Below, in pieces: positions 16,367-24,659 of a DNA stretch of 64,000 nt. Position 1 is the stretch's first letter, and each line of letters begins with the position of its first letter. Source of the stretch: Acidobacteriaceae bacterium (GTDB lineage: Bacteria; Acidobacteriota; Terriglobia; Bryobacterales; Bryobacteraceae); contig JAFAYL010000063.1 of NCBI GenBank assembly GCA_019240405.1, forward strand, positions 1-64,000, given 5' to 3'. The notes under the pieces are model-generated. The model worked only from the letters and a program-made list of their open reading frames with translations, ran no database searches and was not told the DNA's origin. The position numbers and the translations under genes are program-made.

Positions 16367-18109
16367 CTAGGCTGCGGTTTCGGTCTGAGCGGTAGCCCGG
16401 CCGGCCGCGGCAGCGGCGCGGTCGATTAGGCTTGCGATCCTGTCGTAGGCGGCTTCGAAGTCGACAAAGTTTTTCCCGTAAGGATCTCGGATCTCTAGCG
16501 CTTGGCGCGCGTCGAGCGAGCCGAGATAGAAAATCTTCCCGGCCGTCTGCTGCCGTTTTGCAGCGGTATGGACTGCATGAAACAGATCGGCGTCGAAGAC
16601 GAAAATCACATCAAATGATCTTAGATGCTCGTCCGTCAGAACTTTTGACCGATGCTGCGATAGATCAATGCCTCGCGCGCGAGCGGCTTCGATCGCGAAT
16701 TTTGGGGACGAGCGCCCAGAGGCAAGAAGCAAGCCCACGGAAGAGATCCGCAGAGTTGGCATCCGGGTTCTTGCGTAATATTCGGCAAACGGGCTGCGGC
16801 AAATATTGCCTTTGCAGACAAACAAAACACTTGAAGCATTCGCGACAACATCAAGCAGGCGCCGATGTCTTGCTTTACGAAGCAAATGAAATGTTGGCGC
16901 TGCTCTAGTCGAAAAGCGACGGAACACGCGCGCCAGCTCTTCAACAGCAGGGGCTGGATCATCAAGCGTAAAAGTGTCACTCCGCTCGCGCAATAACACA
17001 ATATTCCAAATCTCTGACATGACACGGGAAAGCGGGAGAGACATGAGCGTAGGATCGGTTCTGTCAGCCCGGATGTTCGAGCGCAACCAGCCTAGGTCCA
17101 GCATCCAGTTGCGGCAATAAAGATTCAGGCGGTAGCCGCCGTTAAACTCGGTTTTGTCGCACCTCAGCATCTCGTAGAGATAACGTGGGAAGTCAACGCC
17201 TGCGGCGAGCGCGAGCGGGAGCGAGCCCCAAAACCGTCCGTTTGTCTCAATGAGCACCCACCGGCGCGATTCAGGATTGTAACGGAACTCAACCATGCAA
17301 ACACCGGTGTAAGAGACCGCCTTCATCAACTTGCGCGTGGCCTCGAGGAGCTCCGGATTCAGGGGCACGCTGCGCCGATACGTGCTGCCGCCACCCAGCA
17401 AAGGTTCGTGGAGCCGCTCATGCTGGAAAGCCACCAGAACTTCTCCGTTGCGGCACAAGGTTTCCAGCCCGACGCCGATGCCACGAAAGAACTCCTGAAC
17501 CAGGAATCTTTCCGGCGGGATGGCCGAGGCGATCAGATCGAGTTCCTCGGGCCGTCGCACGCGTTTGACAGAACGCCGCGCTTGCGGGTCTCCCGATTCT
17601 GCAGACCGTGGGGGCTTGGCGAGAACGGGTAGCCCGAATTCGTGAACTGCGGCCGCCAATTCCGCGCGGCTCGCTACGACCGCTTGCCGGGGCAGCGGAA
17701 TGCCAAGTTCCTGAGCCACTTCATAGGTGCGCTGTTTATCGGATGTCATCTGATGCGCTTCATCGCTTAACAGATAAATAGAGCCTGGGCGCACGAGCTG
17801 ACTCTTGTGCATCTGTAATGGCAGTAGTGACCCATCGTCGCACGGAACGACTAGATCGAACTCAAAACGGCAGAGCAGGTCATTGAACGCATCAATCCAG
17901 GTCTCGTCATCCGGGCGGTAATACGGAATCGAGTGAATGGTTTTGATGTATCGGGATTCGAGCGAAGCTGAATTCACGGGACACCAGGCGGTATGAACCT
18001 CGAGACCGGCTCTGCCGAACGAACGAATGACTGCGAGAAAACTGCGTGTATCAGAGCCCAGGACCAGCACGCGTCTCGATAAATGCCCTAGTTCCGGCTG
18101 TCGTACCAC
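16367..18109 (-). CDS. fusion of ATP-grasp ligase and low-molecular-weight protein-tyrosine phosphatase
   Basis: A 580-residue protein. Residues ~10-400 look like a carbamoyl-phosphate-synthase-type ATP-grasp enzyme: VLVLGSDTRSFLAVIRSFGRAG start, LPVLAKPPRS, ERFLVQEFF and VLIETNGRFWGSLPLAL (metal-binding Glu/Asn). Residues 428-565 are a complete LMW-PTP: CKGNICRS with catalytic Cys432 and Arg438, and IRDPYG with the general-acid Asp542. Both sets of key residues look intact. It overlaps the deacetylase gene upstream by 22 bases, so the two are cotranscribed, and it ends 23 bp from the convergent Wzc kinase gene. The phosphatase half probably dephosphorylates Wzc; the ligase half may modify the glycan with an amino acid. 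Confidence 0.85.
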   Translation of the reverse strand: MVRQPELGHLSRRVLVLGSDTRSFLAVIRSFGRAGLEVHTAWCPVNSASLESRYIKTIHSIPYYRPDDETWIDAFNDLLCRFEFDLVVPCDDGSLLPLQMHKSQLVRPGSIYLLSDEAHQMTSDKQRTYEVAQELGIPLPRQAVVASRAELAAAVHEFGLPVLAKPPRSAESGDPQARRSVKRVRRPEELDLIASAIPPERFLVQEFFRGIGVGLETLCRNGEVLVAFQHERLHEPLLGGGSTYRRSVPLNPELLEATRKLMKAVSYTGVCMVEFRYNPESRRWVLIETNGRFWGSLPLALAAGVDFPRYLYEMLRCDKTEFNGGYRLNLYCRNWMLDLGWLRSNIRADRTDPTLMSLPLSRVMSEIWNIVLLRERSDTFTLDDPAPAVEELARVFRRFSTRAAPTFHLLRKARHRRLLDVVANASSVLFVCKGNICRSPFAEYYARTRMPTLRISSVGLLLASGRSSPKFAIEAARARGIDLSQHRSKVLTDEHLRSFDVIFVFDADLFHAVHTAAKRQQTAGKIFYLGSLDARQALEIRDPYGKNFVDFEAAYDRIASLIDRAAAAAGRATAQTETAA

Positions 18110-19095
18110 GCGAGATATTCCTGTAAAGTAGCGCCCCTAAAATCCGAGACCGCAGAAAACAAGCTGCAGAGGTCTGAATAGAGCTTCTCAACATCTTCGC
18201 TGGTTCGGAAAATGGGGCTTCCGCCGGGCATGAATTCGGAAGAGTGCAACATGAATTCGGCATAGCTTCTGCGCTCGCGACGCACCCGGCGCACAATATC
18301 TTTCAGATCGCTGACGTTTCTTCCATTGGGACGTAGCCAAAGCTGATCGGGGCGAATGCGGCGAAGAAAGGATCGGAGAACCTGGGGGCGTAGCGAATCG
18401 TAAGCGGCACGGCAATAAATCGTCATCGGAACTTCCAAAAGAGGCGAGCTTCCCGGCCGGGAGATGTTGCTCGGATCGACCCAGTAGGGCTGAACTGGGA
18501 AAGAGCGGTAATCCGAGCCATTGCGGCCCAGCGGAGCGGTCCCTTGCGCGCGCCACGATACGCCCGGCGTCACAGAACAGTCGACGCGATATCCATTCTC
18601 GATGAGCAGCTCGATGTATCGCGTGTCTAGAGCCCATCTTCCTGCGCGATGACTGACCGGCTGCACTCCGAAGACGTCTGACAGCAGCCCGGTCTGGTAT
18701 TCCACCTTAGCGCGCATTACGTCGGCGGAATACTCGATCAGAAATGGCAGATATTTGTAATCGTCGGGTAACAGCGGCTTGACAGGAGGGGCATTCCAGG
18801 CATGAAGATGCGTTCCAATTTCACCCGTCTTGCGGGCCAAGATGTCCCGGCCGAATGCGCGGAATTCTGAGCACATCGCCATCTCATAGTTCACCAGGTA
18901 TGTGGGCTTAAACCCGAATTCTTCACATAGTTGCTGGAATCGAGGCAAGAAACGCGAGTTGCGCGTTGTGATTTCGCGGGGAGCCGTCCATAGATTATCC
19001 CCTTCGGTGTCGATTGTGATCAGGAAAAACCGCGGATTCGGTTCTGGAATCGCGCACTCCAGCGCGTCAAGCCGGGTCTCTTCTAGGATCGGCAG
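18088..19095 (-). CDS. polysaccharide deacetylase-like protein (NodB-type fold), uncommon start codon
   Basis: A carbohydrate-esterase-like protein. Internal motifs are IGTHLHAW (metal His pair), SHRAGRWALD and CSVTPGVSW. The catalytic Asp motif ITIDTEGDNLW lies upstream of the first ATG/GTG/TTG (a TTG at 18948), so a start there would remove the active site. The frame is open back to a TAG at about 19120. Candidate starts are CTG at 19095 or ATT at 19107; the latter has an AAAGG ribosome-binding site 7 nt ahead. I use 19095 (335 aa). It overlaps the ATP-grasp/phosphatase gene by 22 bases. It probably removes acetyl groups from the polymer or a precursor. Confidence 0.7.
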   Translation of the reverse strand: MPILEETRLDALECAIPEPNPRFFLITIDTEGDNLWTAPREITTRNSRFLPRFQQLCEEFGFKPTYLVNYEMAMCSEFRAFGRDILARKTGEIGTHLHAWNAPPVKPLLPDDYKYLPFLIEYSADVMRAKVEYQTGLLSDVFGVQPVSHRAGRWALDTRYIELLIENGYRVDCSVTPGVSWRAQGTAPLGRNGSDYRSFPVQPYWVDPSNISRPGSSPLLEVPMTIYCRAAYDSLRPQVLRSFLRRIRPDQLWLRPNGRNVSDLKDIVRRVRRERRSYAEFMLHSSEFMPGGSPIFRTSEDVEKLYSDLCSLFSAVSDFRGATLQEYLAWYDSRN

Positions 19096-19155
19096 CTCAC
19101 TAACAATATAGACGCCTTTCTGCTAACTGGGCAACTTTGGCGAGCGAGACTTGGA

Positions 19156-19301
19156 AGTACTATCATTAGCCCATCCATCGAAAGTGTATACCCCAAACTC
19201 CGTTGACTTGACTCAACTGAGAGCATCGCGCCACACTTTGTATACAGGTCGTTGCAGAAGCAAGGTGCGCTTGTGTGAGCGACCTTGCGGTAGCTCTATT
19301 C
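19156..19301 (+). promoter_or_regulatory. repeated multi-block control element, copy 2
   Basis: Counterpart of the element at 12496-12642. Blocks: AGTACTATCATTA at 19156; GTATACCCCAAACT at 19186; overlapping TTGACTTGACT at 19203-19213; GCCACACTTTGTATACAGG at 19230; a hairpin GCAAGGT/ACCTTGC at 19260-19288 with an inner CGCT/AGCG pairing; GCGGTAGCTCTATTC at 19287. The GTATAC motifs are 54 bp apart. The region lies between the deacetylase gene (leftward) and the flippase gene (rightward), so it may drive both. Sequence between blocks is not conserved, which argues for function rather than recent duplication. Confidence 0.6.
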
Positions 19302-19471
19302 TGATGAACAAAAAGAAATCTGTTTGGACAAGGATCCTGGCATCGAAATTTGAGATGATGTCAGTTGTCTGCCACGCGCCTCGCGAATGTCACAGATTGA
19401 GAGCCACGGACTCGAAATGAATCTTTCGGTGGTTCGGCTGATTTGACAGCCTCTACATCCTGTTTTCTCGA
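19302..19471 (+). other. long 5' leader of the flippase gene
   Basis: About 170 bp between the repeated element and the flippase ATG. It contains a short open frame from ATG 19304 to 19420 (38 codons, beginning MNKKKSVW), but that has no ribosome-binding site and no recognisable features. I see no terminator-like hairpin followed by a T-run. Nothing else can be supported. Confidence 0.3.
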
Positions 19472-20827
19472 ATGTCTGGAATTCGCAACATACCGTCGCT
19501 GACCGTATTGTTTGCCTGGACGTTTGCGGGTTCGCTTGCATACGCCGGCGCCCAATGGACGATGATTGTCCTCTTTGCCAAGCTGGGCAACCCGGCCATG
19601 GTGGGGCAGTATTCGTTTGCGGCGGCGATTGCATATCCGATATCGCTTATCGCGAATCTTCAATTGCGGGTCGTTTTCGTGAACGATCACGAAGGGCGTT
19701 GGCCGTTTCGCCGCTTGCTCGGCGCCCGGTATTTGCTCGCCGCTCTGGCTTGGGTTACGCTTCCGTTGATCTGCCTCTGCATACGTTCAAGCGGCCGGAC
19801 TACGGCTCTAATTGTGCTGCTCGGGACTTCGATGCTGCTCGACAGCTTGAGCGAGTCTTACTACAGTCTCTTGCAGAAAAGCGAGCGCATGGACCGCGTC
19901 GGGCGATCGCAAATGTTTAAGAATCCACTTTGCCTCGCAATAGCCGGTATAACGCTCTATTTCACTCGCGACATCGTGTTCGCCGTCGGCGCGGCATTGT
20001 TGGGAAGGCTCGCCACATTGATCTTCTATGACAGCGCTCCCGAAACATTCCGAATCACAAGCGCCAGCCCCTGGGGTGCTGATGCGTATGCCCTCTCCGG
20101 CACGTTCTTTGCGCGCTTCCGGCCTCAATGGAGTCTCCGCTCTCAACTCGAAATGATTTGGATAGCTCTTCCGCTCGGAGCCGTCTACGTTCTCAGTTCA
20201 TTCAATATGAACATCCCCAGATATGTCATCGAGCGTTATCTTGGTCCTCACGAATTAGGAATCTATTCGGCGCTCAGTTACCTTCCGTTCGCGGCCGTAC
20301 TCTTTGCCTCGGCTCTCGGATACGTCACATTCGCAAGATTGGGGAGGATGTTTTTCGAGGGTGATGTTCCAAAATTCAAGTGGCTGCTAGGAAGAATGGT
20401 AATGATCGCGGCAGGCCTTGGAATTTTGGGCTTTCTCGTGAGCGCGGCTGCGGGAAAACCGATTTTACGCATACTCTACCGGCCCGAATACGCTGAACAC
20501 GTCGATCTGCTTCTCTGGCTGGTAGTCGTATCCGGGGTGGCATGCATCGCAAATTGCATGGGGGTCGCGATGACTGCGGCATCGCAATTTCGCCCGCAGA
20601 TCCCGCTATTTTTGGTCATGGGCGCTGTATCCGCTCTAACGGCGTTTGCGTTGGTGCCGAGAATCGGGCTGTACGGGGCAGCCCTCGCCAGCTTGGCTGC
20701 CGTTACCGTTCAGGGCGTTGGGGGGTATGGAATTGTGCGGCGCGCGCTTAAGCGGCGCGTCGCGAGCGCGGCCAAAGATGGGCGAGATTCGTCCCTTGTA
20801 GCCGATGCCTTAGTCTCTGAATCATAG
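19472..20827 (+). CDS. polysaccharide flippase (Wzx-like, MOP superfamily)
   Basis: A 451-residue integral membrane protein with about 12-14 hydrophobic segments and the usual family look: N-terminal TVLFAWTFAGSLAYAGAQW, a central basic stretch, then PRYVIERYLGPHELGIYSALSYLP (a characteristic segment of Wzx-like proteins) and a C-terminal run of helices. It would move undecaprenyl-linked repeat units across the inner membrane. It is the first gene rightward from copy 2 of the repeated element, and the GT4 gene follows 17 bp downstream. No Shine-Dalgarno sequence is visible. Confidence 0.85.
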   Translation: MSGIRNIPSLTVLFAWTFAGSLAYAGAQWTMIVLFAKLGNPAMVGQYSFAAAIAYPISLIANLQLRVVFVNDHEGRWPFRRLLGARYLLAALAWVTLPLICLCIRSSGRTTALIVLLGTSMLLDSLSESYYSLLQKSERMDRVGRSQMFKNPLCLAIAGITLYFTRDIVFAVGAALLGRLATLIFYDSAPETFRITSASPWGADAYALSGTFFARFRPQWSLRSQLEMIWIALPLGAVYVLSSFNMNIPRYVIERYLGPHELGIYSALSYLPFAAVLFASALGYVTFARLGRMFFEGDVPKFKWLLGRMVMIAAGLGILGFLVSAAAGKPILRILYRPEYAEHVDLLLWLVVVSGVACIANCMGVAMTAASQFRPQIPLFLVMGAVSALTAFALVPRIGLYGAALASLAAVTVQGVGGYGIVRRALKRRVASAAKDGRDSSLVADALVSES

Positions 20828-20844
20828 AGCTCTTTCTTTCTCTG

Positions 20845-21975
20845 ATGCGGCGAAAAATATTGCACGTCGTGGGTGGGATGACGCGCGGGGGGGTCGAAAC
20901 GTGGTTGATGCACGTTCTGCGCTCAATTGATCGCGGGAAGTTCGATTTCCATTTCTTGGTCCACACGGCGAAGGAATGCGCTTACGACAAAGAGATTTAC
21001 CGCCTCGGCGCCAAGATACACCGCTCGACGAGCGTTCACAATCCGGTCAAATACGCTCGGGAATTCAAGAATCTGATGCGCGGGCACGGACCTTTCGACG
21101 TCGTCCATAGCCACGTGTTTCTTTACAGCGGATTTCTGATGCGTCTCGCTCAAGAGGCTAGCGTGCCGATTCGGATCTCGCATAGCCACACCGCTCCGAA
21201 GCAGAAGCGTTCGAGCATTGCGCGGCGTGGATATGAGCGGCTAATGAGGCGGTGGCTGCTCGAATATTCAACCGCGCGGCTGGGCGTATCCGCGGGTGCT
21301 GCTGAAGCGCTATTCGGAAAAAATGCTGGAAAACCGCTCACGGTGCTGCCATATGGACTTGATTTCAGACCGTTTATGGATTCGAATGGCGGCGATGATG
21401 TAAGAACACGGTTTGGAATTCCTTCTACGCGAAAAGTTATTGGACACGTCGGGCGCTTCGTACCCGTCAAGAATCACGCCTTCATTGCTGAAGTATTCGA
21501 ACGCGTCATTCAATCCGAAGTAGACGCGCATCTGCTATTAATCGGAGACGGCGACCTGCTTGGCGACGTTCAGGCCGATATCGAATCACGCAGGCTGTCT
21601 GACCGGTGTACGTTTGCCGGCCTTCAAAGTGACGTCGCGCCCTTTCTTTCTGCAATGGACGTCTTCGTCTTCCCCTCTTTCCACGAGGGAACGCCGCTTT
21701 CGATTCTCGAAGCTGAAGCCGCCGGTATTCCGATTGTCGTTTCGCCAGCCGTGCCTTCGGAAATGGACGTGGTGCCGGACCTGGTCCGCCGAATTCCGCT
21801 TGAAGAAGGCGCGGCAGCCTGGACCGCAGCGGTCATTGAGAGACTGGAAAACCGGAGAGTTAGAACCGGCGCTGAAGCTCGTCTGCTTGAGCGCAGCCGA
21901 TTCGGTATGCCGGCGTGCATCGAAACACTGAGCCGCATGTATTTGGGTGAAAAAATGGGGGATTTAGCAGCGTGA
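20845..21975 (+). CDS. GT4-family glycosyltransferase
   Basis: A 376-residue GT-B fold enzyme. The N-terminal part has the glycine loop HVVGGMTRGGVETW and HSHVFLYSG. The C-terminal nucleotide-binding half has IGHVGRFVPVKNH, LLIGDGDL and the E-x7-E motif in FPSFHEGTPLSILEAEAAGIP. It transfers a sugar from a nucleotide donor to the growing lipid-linked unit; which sugar is unknown. Its stop overlaps the GTG start of the next gene by 4 bases (GTGA). Confidence 0.9.
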   Translation: MRRKILHVVGGMTRGGVETWLMHVLRSIDRGKFDFHFLVHTAKECAYDKEIYRLGAKIHRSTSVHNPVKYAREFKNLMRGHGPFDVVHSHVFLYSGFLMRLAQEASVPIRISHSHTAPKQKRSSIARRGYERLMRRWLLEYSTARLGVSAGAAEALFGKNAGKPLTVLPYGLDFRPFMDSNGGDDVRTRFGIPSTRKVIGHVGRFVPVKNHAFIAEVFERVIQSEVDAHLLLIGDGDLLGDVQADIESRRLSDRCTFAGLQSDVAPFLSAMDVFVFPSFHEGTPLSILEAEAAGIPIVVSPAVPSEMDVVPDLVRRIPLEEGAAAWTAAVIERLENRRVRTGAEARLLERSRFGMPACIETLSRMYLGEKMGDLAA

Positions 21976-22976
21976 ATCATCGAAGAGTTTTGATCACAGG
22001 GGGTGCCGGCTTTATCGGCTCGCATTTGACAGAGGAGCTTCTCAGCCGCGACCTTGCCGTCACGGTGATTGATAACCTCTCTACCGGAAACTGGAGTAAT
22101 CTCGATCACCTCGGCCATAACAAGCGCCTTCGCGTGATTGTGGCGTCGGCCGCGGACCCGAAGCTGCTCGAAAAGGAAGTTCCGCGCCACGACTTCGTTT
22201 ACCATCTGGCGAGCGCGGTTGGCGTGAAGCTGATTATCGATCATCCGGTCCACACCGTTCAGAATATCGTCGAAACCACCGAAGTCGTGACGAGTATGTG
22301 CTCCAAGTACCGGAAACCGGTACTGCTTACGTCCACGAGCGAGGTGTACGGGAAATCGGAAGACATTCCGTTTCGCGAGGACGCGGACATTGTGATGGGC
22401 GCTACCTCGAAGCGTCGGTGGGCGTACGCCTGCGCCAAAGCACTCGATGAATTCTTAGTCTTGGCGCATTACTACGAGACCAATCTGCCCGTCTTCATTG
22501 TCCGCCTCTTTAATACAGTCGGACCGAGGCAAACGGGCCGCTACGGAATGGTGCTTCCGAGTCTTGTCGGACAAGCGCTCAATGGCGCCCCCATGACCGT
22601 TTACGGCACAGGACGCCAAAGCCGGTGTTTCTGTTCTGTTCACGACGTCGTGAATGCGCTCGCTCGTTTTCTCGAATGCCCGGGAGCCGCGGGCAAGGTC
22701 CTCAATATCGGAACCAACGAGGAGATAACTATTCACGGGCTGGCCCAGAAAATAAAGCAGTTGACCGGATCACGATCAGAGATCCAATTGATTCCCTATG
22801 ATCAAGCGTACGGGCCGGGATTCGATGACATGATGCGCCGGGTACCGGATTTGACGCGAGCGAAGGAGCTGCTCGGATGGACACCTAAGCGGAGCTTGGA
22901 TGACATTATCATCGGAATCGCATCCGCGCTCGCGCCCGCGGACGACGGGATCTTGGCGGGAGTTTTGGCGCGCTAA
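21972..22976 (+). CDS. NAD-dependent nucleotide-sugar epimerase/decarboxylase (extended SDR)
   Basis: A 334-residue enzyme with the Rossmann motif TGGAGFIGSHL, STSEVYGKS with the catalytic Ser/Thr, and a YACAK form of the YxxxK motif (WAYACAKALDEF). NTVGPRQTGRYGMV and NIGTNEEITI are also family-typical. It resembles UDP-glucuronate decarboxylases and UDP-glucose 4-epimerases; the decarboxylase branch (UDP-xylose formation) is possible but not proved. GTG start, overlapping the preceding glycosyltransferase gene by 4 bases. Confidence 0.85.
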   Translation: MNHRRVLITGGAGFIGSHLTEELLSRDLAVTVIDNLSTGNWSNLDHLGHNKRLRVIVASAADPKLLEKEVPRHDFVYHLASAVGVKLIIDHPVHTVQNIVETTEVVTSMCSKYRKPVLLTSTSEVYGKSEDIPFREDADIVMGATSKRRWAYACAKALDEFLVLAHYYETNLPVFIVRLFNTVGPRQTGRYGMVLPSLVGQALNGAPMTVYGTGRQSRCFCSVHDVVNALARFLECPGAAGKVLNIGTNEEITIHGLAQKIKQLTGSRSEIQLIPYDQAYGPGFDDMMRRVPDLTRAKELLGWTPKRSLDDIIIGIASALAPADDGILAGVLAR

Positions 22977-23047
22977 GCAAACCAGCCTTCGAGGCGGGTA
23001 GGGAGCATAGAAATGTTGTCTCCAGCCAAGGTATTTTGGTAACGAAC

Positions 23048-24604
23048 ATGTATTTTTCAGCGCAGGCAGCAAACCGGTCGCAATGGCGCGGAATACCAGA
23101 TACAAACCGGGCAGAAATCGCTCGAAGCGTGGCCGCCTCCCTCCCGAGTTCGACCCTGCTCGCGATGTTTCTCTGCATCCTGACATCGACAGGGGTTGCA
23201 TTGTCGTCAGAGCGTTTTCAGCACTGGTTTCTGATTCCTATCACATTGTGCGGCATCATCGCCAGCACAGATGCGATCGAGTGGCTCCGCGGCAAGTTAG
23301 ATCTCTACGATCCCGTGGGGCTGGTGGGCGCCTTCGCAGTGCACTTTTTCTTTCTCGCTCCTTTATTAACCATCTACTGGGACGAATTCCTGCCGGTGGC
23401 GCCCCCGCCCGATTGGCGCGATTGGCTCGGGGCGATGGGGATTTTGAATCTGGTTGGACTGGTGGCGTACCGGATTTGCCGGGATGTATTCAACCGCCGC
23501 ACCGTGAGGCCGGCGAAAACCTACTGGAGACTGGATTTGACGAAGCTGCGCTTTGTAGCGCCAGTTGCTCTCCTCGTAACCGGCGCTGCTCAGGCCGCCG
23601 TCTACGCCAAGTTCGGCGGCATCACGGGCTACATGGTGACAAGAGCCAGTTATGTGGGCGGGAAACTTGCCTTCACGGGTCTCGGATGGGTTTTCATGAT
23701 CTCGGAAAGCTTCCCGATCATCGTGACACTGGTTGGGATCGCCTATGCCCGGAAACGCCATGTGAGCTGGACGAGAATCGCCGTCGGGCTTTTCCTTATG
23801 TTTGTCTTGCTAATGCTCTTCGGCGGCCTCCGCGGGAGTCGAAGCAACACCGTAGACGCGCTGTTTTGGATTGTCGGAGCTATCCATTTTCTGATTCGAC
23901 CCGTGCCGCGAAAGGTGATCGGCGTGGGCGTCCTGTTTTTGCTACTGTTCCTTTATGCATACGGCTTCTATAAATCGGGAGGACTGAAGGCGTTCGAAGG
24001 AGCCGAAGCGCGCGCCGAGATTGCTCAGAAACATGGCCGCACATTCCACACCGTGGTGCTTGGCGACCTCGGAAGAGCAGACTTGCAGGCATATATCCTC
24101 TACCGGCTCGTCAACGACAGCGCACATTTCAAATACGCTTTGGGCCGATCCTATGTGACCGCTTTGACGATTTTCATACCGCACTGGATCCTGCCTGAAA
24201 GACCTGAGACGATTGACCAAGAAGGGACCGAGATTCAAGCCGGCTCGGGAAGCTATGTCCCCGATGTCTTTAAATCGTCGAAGGTTTACGGTCTTGCCGG
24301 TGAGGCGATGATGAACTTCGGTATTGTCTCGGTTCCAATCGCCTACGCAGTCTTTGGACTGCTCGTCGGCTGGTTCAGGAGGGCGGTCCGGCGGCTCGCC
24401 CCAGGAGATATTCGTCTGTTCTTCGTCCCACTCTGTGTCTATCTCTGCACGGCAACGCTCGGCTCCGATTCTCCGATTCTCGCCTACGGCATCGCTAAAT
24501 TCCTGACGATCCCGGTGGTGGTGGTTTATTTATCTTCGATCCGTTTACGCCGTTCTGCATCGAGTACTGTGCCTGTCGCTCAAAGCGTAGCGCAATTGGC
24601 GTAA
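23048..24604 (+). CDS. O-antigen polymerase-like membrane protein (Wzy-like)
   Basis: About 518 residues with 10-12 hydrophobic helices and a large extracytoplasmic loop before the last helices (IDQEGTEIQAGSGSYVPDVF), where many Wzy proteins hold functional residues. Placed between flippase, epimerase and glycosyltransferase genes, it is the only candidate polymerase in the locus. Wzy proteins share little sequence, so the name rests mainly on topology and context. A TTG start at 23036 with AAGG just ahead is an alternative to the ATG used here. Confidence 0.7.
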   Translation: MYFSAQAANRSQWRGIPDTNRAEIARSVAASLPSSTLLAMFLCILTSTGVALSSERFQHWFLIPITLCGIIASTDAIEWLRGKLDLYDPVGLVGAFAVHFFFLAPLLTIYWDEFLPVAPPPDWRDWLGAMGILNLVGLVAYRICRDVFNRRTVRPAKTYWRLDLTKLRFVAPVALLVTGAAQAAVYAKFGGITGYMVTRASYVGGKLAFTGLGWVFMISESFPIIVTLVGIAYARKRHVSWTRIAVGLFLMFVLLMLFGGLRGSRSNTVDALFWIVGAIHFLIRPVPRKVIGVGVLFLLLFLYAYGFYKSGGLKAFEGAEARAEIAQKHGRTFHTVVLGDLGRADLQAYILYRLVNDSAHFKYALGRSYVTALTIFIPHWILPERPETIDQEGTEIQAGSGSYVPDVFKSSKVYGLAGEAMMNFGIVSVPIAYAVFGLLVGWFRRAVRRLAPGDIRLFFVPLCVYLCTATLGSDSPILAYGIAKFLTIPVVVVYLSSIRLRRSASSTVPVAQSVAQLA

Positions 24605-24659
24605 GTATTTAGTTCCCATCGCGGGTTTCAATTAGGTTTTACTCTGATTTTGGAGAACG

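Noticed and set aside
19304-19420. Leader peptide MNKKKSVW... ahead of the flippase
   Set aside because: No ribosome-binding site, no run of regulatory codons, no attenuator hairpin after it, and no counterpart at copy 1 of the element.
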